This document shows, piece by piece, positions 1-7,166 of a stretch of 64,000 nucleotides of DNA; position 1 is the stretch's first letter, and each line of letters opens with the position of its first letter. Source of the stretch: Arthrobacter sp. SLBN-122 (lineage in GTDB: Bacteria > Actinomycetota > Actinomycetes > Actinomycetales > Micrococcaceae). Made by a program: the position numbers and the translations under genes. Under the pieces are notes generated by a model. It was not told the origin of the DNA. It did not search any database and was given only the letters and a program-made list of their open reading frames with translations. The DNA is taken from positions 2,108,001 to 2,172,000 of the forward strand of contig NZ_VFMS01000001.1 in assembly GCF_006715165.1 (NCBI RefSeq), written 5' to 3'.

Positions 1-464
1 TCCTCCGCGCCCAGGTTCCGGCCGTCGCTGCCCGGAACGCGTCCGACGACGGCGGCAACTTCCGTTTCAAAATCCAGGTCCGTGCAGCCCGCCGGAATAC
101 CGATCACCTCGCCGGTGCCCGTCACCGTATGCGGGTTGGTGAAGTAGAAGGTGGGCGCCTCGTACCATTCGGGCACCACGCCGGCCACGCCGTCGATGCT
201 CTTCCGCACGCCTTCGACGTGTTCCTCGAACGCCACGAAATCGCGGATGGTGGCGGGCACCAGCGGGGCGAGCAGGCGCACATCCGCCAGCGGAACGGCG
301 GCAGCGGAACGTACTGTTTCCCGGGCAACGCGCAGGGTTTCGTCCAGTCCCGCGTCGAGCAGCGTCTGGACGGACTGCCCTGCCGGCAGGGCGTAGCAGT
401 TTCCGCCGTCCACAAAGCCGGACTCCGTCCCGCCGTCGTGATCCCAACGGGCAATCTTGACCAT
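1..464 (-). CDS. FAH-family hydrolase/isomerase, cut by the left edge
   Basis: This is the N-terminal 154 codons of a fumarylacetoacetate hydrolase family protein, read from ATG 464. The protein begins MVKIARWDHDGG and has the family's N-terminal cap region, then the start of the catalytic fold (YFTNPHTVTGTGEVI, then DLDFETEVAAVVGR, which carries the E-x-E metal-ligand pattern). The family hydrolyses, hydrates or decarboxylates C-C bonds in diketo or oxo-enol acids that come from ring cleavage. It is the last visible gene of the minus-strand aromatic operon, 11 bp after the amidohydrolase stop. The C-terminal half and any further genes lie outside the window. A second FAH protein is encoded upstream in the same operon, so the two probably act on successive intermediates. 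The exact reaction cannot be told. Confidence 0.85.
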   Translation of the reverse strand, partial: MVKIARWDHDGGTESGFVDGGNCYALPAGQSVQTLLDAGLDETLRVARETVRSAAAVPLADVRLLAPLVPATIRDFVAFEEHVEGVRKSIDGVAGVVPEWYEAPTFYFTNPHTVTGTGEVIGIPAGCTDLDFETEVAAVVGRVPGSDGRNLGAE

Positions 465-475
465 GTACGTGTTCC

Positions 476-1549
476 TTAAGCGTTGCGTCGGGCGGCCAGG
501 GCGGCCGCCGCGGTGATGCCCAGCGTGCGGGCGGTGCCGCCCAAAACCCGGGTTTCGTCGTCGGGCGACAGGCTGGCAGCCTGGACCTCGTCCACGGGAA
601 GGTCGGAGCCCATGTCGAACGGGTAGTCCGAACCCAGCAGTACCTGCTCCGGACCGGCGGCGGCCACGAGTGCCCGCAGTTCCGCGGGGCTGTGGACGAG
701 CGAGTCGAAGTACAGCTTCTTCAGGTAGGACGACGGCGGCTGGGCGCAGCCGTGTGCCTCGGGCCGGACCTTCCACGCGTGGTCCGAGCGGCCCAGGGTG
801 GTGGGAAGGTAGCCGCCGCCGTGCGCTGCCACAACCTTGAGCTCCGGGTGCCGGTCCAGGACGCCGCTGAAGATCAGGTGGGACAGGGCCACCGCATTCT
901 CGGCAGGCTGGGAGACGGTGTTGGCGAGGTAGAACCTGTCCAGCCGCTCATCCAGCGAGCAGCCGAACGGGTGCAGGAACACCAGGGCCCCCAGCTCCTC
1001 CGCCCGGCTCCAGAACGGTTCCAGCCGGGAGTCGGACAGTTCCACGGTGCTGCGCTCCGGGTCCCCGGGGGTGGCGGCGAAGGAACCGATCTCCACGCCC
1101 AGCAGACCGCATTCAACCACGGCGTGCTCCAGGGCTTCCACCATCAGGGCGGGGTGCTGAAGCGGGACCAGGCCCAGGCCGTTGAGCCGGTCCGGCGCGC
1201 GGTCCACGAACTCCCGCACCGCATGGTTGGCGGACTTGGCCAGTTTCAGGGCCAGTTCCTCACCGGCGAAGTAGTAAAAGTGCGACGGCGACGGGGAGAC
1301 CAGCTGCACGTCCACGCCCTGGGCGTCCATGTCAGCGAGCCGGCGGTCCAGGTCCGTCAGCTGCGGCCAGCGCTCCTTGATCATCCTGCCCGACGCAGCC
1401 ATGGACTCCGGGCCGTTGCGCCGCACTTCAAGGGCCTGCTGGGCGGCGAAGCCCTCCGGATCCGCCTCGGCCACGAGCTGTTGCAGGGCCGGAAGCAGGA
1501 TGTGGGAGTGGACGTCGACGGTGGGCGCTTGAACGGAATCTGTGCTCAT
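476..1549 (-). CDS. Amidohydrolase-2 family decarboxylase/hydratase (ACMSD-like)
   Basis: A 357-residue metal-dependent amidohydrolase. It has the N-terminal VDVHSH metal motif (H-x-H), a middle HGGGYLP strand-end histidine motif, and a late GSDYPFDMG motif with the conserved aspartate. This set is typical of the ACMSD / resorcylate decarboxylase / oxalomesaconate hydratase group. Such enzymes decarboxylate or hydrate carboxylated ring-cleavage products without a redox cofactor. The start is ATG 1549, which overlaps the flavin monooxygenase stop as ATGA, implying coupled translation. The open frame extends 26 codons further upstream, but those codons lie inside the previous gene. In this operon the likely substrate is a carboxylated semialdehyde made by the dioxygenase; that is inference from context. 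Confidence 0.85.
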   Translation of the reverse strand: MSTDSVQAPTVDVHSHILLPALQQLVAEADPEGFAAQQALEVRRNGPESMAASGRMIKERWPQLTDLDRRLADMDAQGVDVQLVSPSPSHFYYFAGEELALKLAKSANHAVREFVDRAPDRLNGLGLVPLQHPALMVEALEHAVVECGLLGVEIGSFAATPGDPERSTVELSDSRLEPFWSRAEELGALVFLHPFGCSLDERLDRFYLANTVSQPAENAVALSHLIFSGVLDRHPELKVVAAHGGGYLPTTLGRSDHAWKVRPEAHGCAQPPSSYLKKLYFDSLVHSPAELRALVAAAGPEQVLLGSDYPFDMGSDLPVDEVQAASLSPDDETRVLGGTARTLGITAAAALAARRNA

Positions 1550-2670
1550 GCGGGTTCCTTCAGCATGGTGGACAGCGTGTTCATCAGGCCGGGCACGTTG
1601 GCGTCGCGGACGCCGTCGAGCATCCACTGGCCCAGCTGGACGGAAGCGGTAACCACTGCCTTGGCCCGGTCCAGCCGGCGGTCGGTGAACTCCTTGAACA
1701 GGGTCTCGGTGACATCGTCGGCCTGGATCAGCAGCTCAGCCAGAACAGCTGCATCCTCCAGTGCCATGGCTGCACCTTGAGCCACCGTGGGCGGGCAGCT
1801 GTGGGCGGCGTCGCCGATGATCACGGTGCGGCCACGGTTCCACGGACCGTCCACCAAGTGGGTGGTGAACCACGTGTAGTTGATGCGCGCGCTATGGTCC
1901 AGGTTGGCCCGGATATCTTTCCACGGGCCGCCGTAGGCCGCGGCGAGTTCGGTCATGATGCGCGGACCGTCCTCGTGCCTGCGCTCCTGGGCCTTCTCCA
2001 CGAGGTAGGCGTAGATGGTGTCAGGACCGGTGGGGCAGTAGCCGGCGATGAAGCAGGGGCCGCCGTAGGTCAGGTCGGTGCGGACCACCTCTTCGGGCCG
2101 CTCCACAAAGGCGCGCCAGATGCCCATGCCGGTGGGCTGGGGTTCGACGTCGATGCCGATGGCCTTGCGCACGGCTGAGTGCAGCCCGTCGGCGCCAATC
2201 AGGAGGTCGTATGTGGCGGAGACGCCGTCGGCGGTGCTGACGGTGACGCTGCCGCCGTCGTCCGTTACTTTGGTGACCGTCTTGCCGTAGCTGATCCTTG
2301 CACCGGCCTGCTCGGCCCGTTCGCGGAGGATGGCGGTGAGGTCCGGCCGGTACATGCCCATGGTGGCGGGAAGGTCCTCGCCACCGGTGCGGATGTCCTC
2401 GAGGACCGCGATGACGGTGCCGGCGGGGTCCGGAGCGCGCAGGCCCAGGGTGCTGAACCCGTAGCCCTTCGCCTCCACCTGGTCCCAGACGCCCAGCTGC
2501 CGGAGAACCCTCAGGGCATTGCCTTGCAAGGTGATTCCGGACCCGAGGGTCTGGGGGGCGTCGGCCTTCTCGAGGATTTCCACCTGGATTCCGGCATCGG
2601 CCAGGAGGATGGCTGCGGCCAGCCCAGCGGCTCCTGCCCCAACGATTCCCACGTTCTGTACTGCTGCCAT
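1546..2670 (-). CDS. FAD-dependent aromatic hydroxylase (group A flavin monooxygenase)
   Basis: A 374-residue single-component flavoprotein monooxygenase. It has a dinucleotide-binding G-x-G-x-x-G at residues 11-16, the DG motif (LLIGADGLHSAVR) and the GD motif (VIIGDAAHSCPP) that contacts the FAD ribitol. It belongs with salicylate- and 3-hydroxybenzoate-type hydroxylases, which use NAD(P)H and O2 to hydroxylate a phenolic ring. The ATG at 2670 follows an AAAGGAG ribosome-binding site. A 68-bp gap separates it from the cyclase gene upstream, and its stop overlaps the amidohydrolase start. It probably makes the ring-cleavage diol for the dioxygenase of the same operon. The natural ring substrate is not evident. 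Confidence 0.9.
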   Translation of the reverse strand: MAAVQNVGIVGAGAAGLAAAILLADAGIQVEILEKADAPQTLGSGITLQGNALRVLRQLGVWDQVEAKGYGFSTLGLRAPDPAGTVIAVLEDIRTGGEDLPATMGMYRPDLTAILRERAEQAGARISYGKTVTKVTDDGGSVTVSTADGVSATYDLLIGADGLHSAVRKAIGIDVEPQPTGMGIWRAFVERPEEVVRTDLTYGGPCFIAGYCPTGPDTIYAYLVEKAQERRHEDGPRIMTELAAAYGGPWKDIRANLDHSARINYTWFTTHLVDGPWNRGRTVIIGDAAHSCPPTVAQGAAMALEDAAVLAELLIQADDVTETLFKEFTDRRLDRAKAVVTASVQLGQWMLDGVRDANVPGLMNTLSTMLKEPA

Positions 2671-2738
2671 CGCTGACTCCTTTGTATTTGACGGCGTTAC
2701 TGCTGATGGTTGTTGTACTGAAAGCTACCGGACTGTAA

Positions 2739-3776
2739 TTACCGGACGGCGATCGGGTTGACGGGCGATCCCACAGCGCCCGTGATGGGCAGCGGCGCGG
2801 CGGTGAGCAGGAAGTCGTACCTGCCGTCCGCCGCGCACGCCTCGGCCAGTCCGTCCGGGTCCCACATCTCGCCCAGGAACAGGCCAAGGTTGGGGATGGC
2901 GATCTGGTGCAGGGGCTGGAAGGCGCCTTCGAATTCGTTGGGACGGACCTCGAAACCCCAGGTGTCGGTGGCGACTCCGGCGATTTCACTGCGGTGCAGC
3001 CAGGGTGCGGTGCTGAAGGACAGCCCCGGGGCTGACCCGCCGGCGTAGTCGCCCCAGCCGTCGCGGCGGACCCGCGTGTATTGTCCGGTGCGGATCACCA
3101 CGATGTCGCCCCGGCCCACTGTTGCGCTGGGGCCCTGGAGTTCTATGGTCCGCTGGAGGTGTTCCGGGGTGACGGCGAATCCGTCCGGCAGCTCGCCGTC
3201 GTTCCTTCCCAGATCGGGGCCCAGCGCCCGGCCGACGTCGAGCAGCACGCCCCGGGTGACGATCTTGGCGGCGGCCGTCTCGATGCCCGTGACCAAGTCT
3301 CCCTCGGAGGTCACCACGTCACCTGCGGCGCGGCCGTTCCACGCTTTGCCTTGATCGAAGATGTGGCCCAGGCCGTCCCACTGGGTGGAGCACTGCAGGG
3401 GCATGGCGATTACGTCGTCCGCGCCGCCGAAGCCGTGTGGGAAGCCCTGGTTGCCGCGTTCGGCGTCCACCCCGGTGTCCGTCATGGTGTGCACCGGGTT
3501 GGTGCGGCGGCGCCAGCCCTTCTGCGGTCCATTTGTATCGAATGGCTGGGACAGCGAGAACGCCTCACCGGTCTTCACCAGGGCCGCTGCCTCGATCCGC
3601 TTGGCGGCGTCGATGAAGTTCAGGGTGCCCAGGACGTCGTCCCGGCCCCAGCGGCCCCAGTTGTTGTGTGCTTCGGCCATGGCCCGGATGCTGCCGAGCG
3701 GATCCTCACGCCGGATGACCGGGGAATCAGTTGATTCCCCGGTGCCGGTGGTCAATGCCGTGTCCTGGGTGGTCAC
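2739..3776 (-). CDS. Cyclase-family (kynurenine formamidase-like) hydrolase
   Basis: A 345-residue protein of the cyclase/formamidase fold. The family's metal site is represented by the QWDGLGHIFD stretch near residue 135, and the central GDIVVIRTGQ and late DTWGFEVRP segments match long-form cyclase proteins. Members hydrolyse N-formyl, ester or cyclic substrates with a divalent metal. The chosen start is GTG 3776, overlapping the upstream FAH stop by four bases (GTGA). In an aromatic operon it could open a lactone or hydrolyse an amide or ester side chain before hydroxylation; this is inference. Lack of the canonical H-x-G-T-H-x-D spelling makes the exact activity uncertain. Confidence 0.8.
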   Translation of the reverse strand: MTTQDTALTTGTGESTDSPVIRREDPLGSIRAMAEAHNNWGRWGRDDVLGTLNFIDAAKRIEAAALVKTGEAFSLSQPFDTNGPQKGWRRRTNPVHTMTDTGVDAERGNQGFPHGFGGADDVIAMPLQCSTQWDGLGHIFDQGKAWNGRAAGDVVTSEGDLVTGIETAAAKIVTRGVLLDVGRALGPDLGRNDGELPDGFAVTPEHLQRTIELQGPSATVGRGDIVVIRTGQYTRVRRDGWGDYAGGSAPGLSFSTAPWLHRSEIAGVATDTWGFEVRPNEFEGAFQPLHQIAIPNLGLFLGEMWDPDGLAEACAADGRYDFLLTAAPLPITGAVGSPVNPIAVR

Positions 3777-4717
3777 TGGACTTCGTCCTTGCAGTGGATG
3801 AGCTGGGTGCCAAGGCCCGTGATGGTGCCCTCCATGACGTCCCCGTCCTGGAGCAACCGGCCCCAGTGCTGGCCGTTGCCCGCGGGGCTGCCGGTAAGCA
3901 CCAGGTCGCCGGGGCGCAGCGGCATGATTTGGGACGCTTCGCTCACCAGCTTGGCCACGCCAAAGATCATGTCCGAGGTGGATTCGTCCTGCATGGCCTT
4001 GCCGTTGAGCTTCAGGGTCACCTGGACGTCCTGCGGGTCGCCGACGAACTTGGCGGGCACCAACAGCGGCCCGGTGGGCAGGAAGCCCGGGGCGTTCTTG
4101 GCGCGGTACCAGTCCGATCCAATGGCGGGCATGTCTTTGCGGAAGACGTACTCGCGGGTGGTGATGTCGTTGACCATGGTGTAACCGAACACGTACTCGA
4201 GGGCCTCCTCGGGGGTCACCCGGAACGCTGTCTTTCCGATCACTGCCGCCAGTTCCAGTTCCCAGTCGTGTGACGTGGAGTAGGACGGCAGGGTGAGGTC
4301 GTCCGTGGCGGAAGCGATCGCCGTCGGGAGTCCGATGAAGAAGTACGGCGTGCCCTGGCCTGCGCGCTTGTCCATCATGGCGGCCGTCTTGGCTCGCACT
4401 TCTTCCTCGTCCTCACCGGGTTCGCGGTGGGCTGCGGCGAGGTCGATGACGTGCTTGCGGTAGTTCGCGCCGGTCTGCAGGACCTGGGCAGGCTCCACCG
4501 GGGCAAGGATTTCGACGGCGGCACGCGCCAGGCCGGTGTCCTTATCTGCGGAGGTGGCCAGGCTGTCCAAATGGGGTTCGGTGGTTTCCCAGTGTTCGAT
4601 CAGGGAGTTGACGTCCCCGTCCAGCGGCAGGACTCGGTCTCCGACCAGCAGGCCGGCGCGGGCTTTGCTGTCGCCGGGCTCCTGGAAGCGGATCAGGGCA
4701 TATGTCGCTTCAGGCAT
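3773..4717 (-). CDS. FAH-family hydrolase (2-oxo acid hydrolase/isomerase type)
   Basis: A 314-residue fumarylacetoacetate hydrolase family protein. It shows an N-terminal cap, the TGANYRKHV loop, the metal-binding acidic pair in DWELELAAVIGK, the GYTMVNDITTRE strand, and the C-terminal LTGSPAG turn. Length and motif order match single-domain bacterial FAH enzymes that act on hydroxyhepta-dienedioate or acylpyruvate intermediates. It lies 6 bp after the dioxygenase gene and overlaps the cyclase gene by four bases. With the second FAH gene at the window's left edge it probably handles one of two consecutive steps after ring opening. Substrate assignment is not possible from sequence. Confidence 0.88.
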   Translation of the reverse strand: MPEATYALIRFQEPGDSKARAGLLVGDRVLPLDGDVNSLIEHWETTEPHLDSLATSADKDTGLARAAVEILAPVEPAQVLQTGANYRKHVIDLAAAHREPGEDEEEVRAKTAAMMDKRAGQGTPYFFIGLPTAIASATDDLTLPSYSTSHDWELELAAVIGKTAFRVTPEEALEYVFGYTMVNDITTREYVFRKDMPAIGSDWYRAKNAPGFLPTGPLLVPAKFVGDPQDVQVTLKLNGKAMQDESTSDMIFGVAKLVSEASQIMPLRPGDLVLTGSPAGNGQHWGRLLQDGDVMEGTITGLGTQLIHCKDEVQ

Positions 4718-4723
4718 ATCTTT

Positions 4724-5743
4724 CTAGCCCCGTCCCTGCTTGGCGTACGGGTTCAGGAGGGCTTCCTTCATCTCGGGGGATGCACCTTCCTCAGTGGCGG
4801 TGAAGCCTTCGGCCGGCGGGAAGGATTCGGTCATGGAGTGCGGCATGGCGCCGTTCTTGTAGAAGTTGTTGGAACCGAGTGAGGGCTTCCAGGTGTTGGC
4901 TTCCCAGTCCGGGACGTAGTTGCGGTAGCCGCCGGAGTTGAGCTCGACGCGCAGCCCGGACGGGTCGCGGAAGTAGAGGAAGTTTTGCTCGCCCACGCCG
5001 TGGATGGAGGGGCCGTATTCCATAGGGGTCCCGTTTTCCATCATGACGTCAGCGGTACGGAGCAGGTCTTCGGTGGCATCTACCCAGAAGGCGATGTGGT
5101 TGACGCGGCCGGGGCGGCTGGAGGTGTCAAGGACAACGCCTAGGTCGTGCGACTTTTCGTTGGTGGTCAGCACGGAGAACACGGTGATGGGCGCTTCGTC
5201 CAGGTCCACGAACGCCATGACGCGGAAACCGAGGGCCTCGTTGTACCACTTGGCGAAGCCGCGGACATCCGAGGAGGCAACGGTGACGTGGTCCAGGAAG
5301 CGGGGGGCAGCGGCGTGGCTGCTGCGGCGTTCCGGGCGGTCCGGGTAGGTGGACTCGAAGCCGGGCTCGGCCACGAACTTTTCCACGTCGTAGAACAGGC
5401 GCATGTGGTGGCCGTAAGGACCGGTGAATTCGTAGGCCTTGCCGTAGCCATGGCCGCCGGCGGTCCAGATGCCCTGCACGCCGGTGGCTTCGATGCGCTG
5501 GGCGGCTGCTTCAAGGGCTGCCTGTGAGTTGGTGCGCCAAGCCATCCGGCCCAGGGAAGCTTCCGGGCCTTCCGTGATAACGAGGCTGTAGCGGTAGTAG
5601 TCGCCCCAGCAGCGGAGGTAGACGTTGCCGTCCACGCGGTCGATGATGCGCATGCCGAACTTTTCCTCGTAGAACCGTGCCGAAGCTTCGACGTCCGGGG
5701 CGGTGATCTCGAGGTGGGCAAGATGGGAGAGCGGAGTTTCCAC
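4724..5743 (-). CDS. Extradiol (VOC-fold) ring-cleavage dioxygenase
   Basis: A 339-residue type I extradiol dioxygenase with two vicinal-oxygen-chelate domains, at about residues 5-125 and 150-300. Metal ligands expected in the second domain are visible as the His of FLDHVTVASSD, the His of VNHIAFWVD and the Glu of GLRVELNSGG. These enzymes use Fe(II) and O2 to cut a catechol next to its hydroxyls. I place the start at GTG 5743, because AGAAGGAC lies 8 bases upstream; an in-frame extension of 22 codons to 5809 has no ribosome-binding site. It is the promoter-proximal gene of the six-gene aromatic operon and supplies its defining meta-cleavage step. Confidence 0.9.
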   Translation of the reverse strand: METPLSHLAHLEITAPDVEASARFYEEKFGMRIIDRVDGNVYLRCWGDYYRYSLVITEGPEASLGRMAWRTNSQAALEAAAQRIEATGVQGIWTAGGHGYGKAYEFTGPYGHHMRLFYDVEKFVAEPGFESTYPDRPERRSSHAAAPRFLDHVTVASSDVRGFAKWYNEALGFRVMAFVDLDEAPITVFSVLTTNEKSHDLGVVLDTSSRPGRVNHIAFWVDATEDLLRTADVMMENGTPMEYGPSIHGVGEQNFLYFRDPSGLRVELNSGGYRNYVPDWEANTWKPSLGSNNFYKNGAMPHSMTESFPPAEGFTATEEGASPEMKEALLNPYAKQGRG

Positions 5744-5870
5744 GTTGAAGTCCTTCTGGTTACTGGCTGCTGTTGGTTTGGTGCAGGTCCTGTAACCACT
5801 GTGAGGCACTTCATATATTCGGGGAAGACGACCTTTTCGATATCAACTATTTGTCACACCGATAGCGGCG

Positions 5871-5883
5871 GACTTCCGAAGTC
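5871..5883. promoter_or_regulatory. Near-perfect 13-bp palindrome upstream of the aromatic operon
   Basis: GACTTCCGAAGTC reads the same on both strands except at the central base. It lies about 130 bp upstream of the dioxygenase start, in an otherwise A/T-richer stretch (5800-5880), and could be an operator. No regulator gene adjoins the operon in this window, so the role is only a suggestion. Confidence 0.25.
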
Positions 5884-5892
5884 AGGCGTCAG

Positions 5893-5971
5893 ATCGATTG
5901 CTCCGTAAATGCCGTTCTGAGGGTTCAAAAGGACATCTACGGAGCAATCGATGGGGGTGCTACTACTCCTT
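5893..5971 (-). repeat. 79-bp repeat copy A with long palindrome (family 1)
   Basis: This block matches 7088-7166 at 75 of 79 positions. It contains a hairpin with 19-base arms at 5893-5911 and 5934-5952 and a 22-base loop. One arm carries a single change that leaves a G-U pair in minus-strand RNA. The palindrome lies 17 bp after the stop codon of the matrixin-like gene. Two more palindromes with the same stem ends (TGCTCC and GGAGCA) occur at 42076 and 62612. It is probably a transcript-end hairpin and may be mobile. Confidence 0.85.
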
Positions 5972-6992
5972 ACAGCTGTGGCACGCAGGGGCCGGTCCCC
6001 AGCAGGGCGAGCCCGGCGCGGTCACCCGCCGCGAAGTCTGTAACGCCCATGTTTTCGGCGTACATGAGTTGCGTCGGATCCTTAACATGGTCGAGGCCCA
6101 GGACGTGTCCCAGCTCGTGCATGATGACCGCGCGCACCTCTGCCGCACCCTGCGGCCGGCTGGCAAGGATATCGGCAAGATCAGGTGCGTCAAGGCGCAC
6201 CTGGCCCGCGGCGAGGACCAGCGGCAGCAACGGCTGCCCGGCGGCCTGTGCGTAGCCGCTTCCGCCGAGTCCGGCAACGTCTCCCGCAAGGGCGTGACTT
6301 TCGTCAGGCGTCGACCAGGCGATCAGCACGGGCGCCCACCGCTTCCCATAGCGGTCAGGCTGGAATGCCTGTCGATCATCGCTGGGAGCCTCTGCAGTGG
6401 TTCCGTCATACACAAACTGCAGGCCGGATGCCTGGGAAGCTGCTGCTACTGCTTCCCGGATCAGGGTGTCTCCCCCCGCCAGGGCGTTGTCCGGCCGGAC
6501 AACGTAATGGACCGGGCGGCACGGATCGTAAGCGACCAGGGGCTGGCCTGCTTTGGGTGACTCCTGCAGTACATAGGCAGTGGAGCCTGTGCTTGCCGGC
6601 GGGGTGCCCAGGGGCGAGGAAGCCGCCTCATACCCCGGTGGCGGGACTTTCGCTCCAGGGAGATAGGGAGCCGCAAGGGGAAGAATCACGCGGTCGAAAA
6701 GCGTCGGTGTGAAGTACAGGCACACAACGACGGCGATCCCGACTGTGGTTCTGAACCGTACCGACCGCCCGGCCGGACGCGGCTTCCTGTACCACCGGTG
6801 TGTCTTCTTCCGTTGCGTTGCGGTGGGCTCGGAACTCCGCCACGGTGCAGGCGTCGCGGCCTTGCCGAACGCCTCGTCGATGGCCCACTGGGGGATCCGC
6901 CCGCTGGGGGAACGCCGGACAGCAGGCGGTGCGAATTCACCGGAATTTTCTGGCCGCGTATTGCTGTTCTTCCCAAAGCCGGTCACCGGCAT
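5970..6992 (-). CDS. Matrixin-like membrane-anchored zinc metalloprotease domain protein
   Basis: About 340 residues. The N-terminal ~90 residues are polar and basic; one membrane helix follows (VGIAVVVCLYFTPTLF), then a proline-rich linker, then an extracellular domain. The C-terminus has the metzincin site HELGHVLGLDH (HExxHxxGxxH, about residues 292-302) followed by a methionine turn LMYAENM. This predicts a zinc-dependent peptidase facing outside. The usual start would be ATG 6992, but an AGGGGG box sits six bases before GTG 6986, which may be the true start. The open frame continues upstream into repeat copy B, which should not be counted as coding. Unusually, 79-bp repeats lie on both sides of the gene. 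Target unknown. Confidence 0.75.
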   Translation of the reverse strand: MPVTGFGKNSNTRPENSGEFAPPAVRRSPSGRIPQWAIDEAFGKAATPAPWRSSEPTATQRKKTHRWYRKPRPAGRSVRFRTTVGIAVVVCLYFTPTLFDRVILPLAAPYLPGAKVPPPGYEAASSPLGTPPASTGSTAYVLQESPKAGQPLVAYDPCRPVHYVVRPDNALAGGDTLIREAVAAASQASGLQFVYDGTTAEAPSDDRQAFQPDRYGKRWAPVLIAWSTPDESHALAGDVAGLGGSGYAQAAGQPLLPLVLAAGQVRLDAPDLADILASRPQGAAEVRAVIMHELGHVLGLDHVKDPTQLMYAENMGVTDFAAGDRAGLALLGTGPCVPQL

Positions 6993-7087
6993 CCCCCTAA
7001 GCCCTGCCGCCCGCCGCCGGGCAACCCCATTAGCGTAGCGGCGGGCTGCCAGCCCTGGCACTGCAAAAGCGCAGGATTTCCGCAGGA

Positions 7088-7166
7088 ATCGATTGCTCCG
7101 TAAATGCCGTTCTGAGCGTTCAAAAGGACATTTACGGAGCAATCGATGGGGGTGTCACTACTCCTT
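7088..7166 (-). repeat. 79-bp repeat copy B with perfect 19-bp palindrome (family 1)
   Basis: Same repeat and orientation as 5893-5971. Here the arms 7088-7106 and 7129-7147 pair perfectly. The repeat reaches into the last codons of the SsuA-like gene: its shared AAGGAGTAGT contains that gene's TAG stop (7158-7160). In copy A the same bases lie just outside the coding region. The palindrome lies 10 bp after the stop. Confidence 0.85.

Noticed and set aside
5898..6560. Plus-strand frame starting in repeat copy A
   Set aside because: Its first residues come from the palindrome, and the same peptide appears at 7093 only because the DNA is repeated. The opposite strand encodes the metalloprotease.
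6993..7142. Upstream extension of the matrixin-like gene into repeat copy B
   Set aside because: The extension is translated palindrome and a basic low-complexity stretch; no start there has a ribosome-binding site.
5893..7166. Insertion sequence or transposon bounded by the 79-bp repeats
   Set aside because: The repeats are direct, there is no transposase, and the enclosed gene encodes a metalloprotease. A cassette is possible, but not an insertion sequence.
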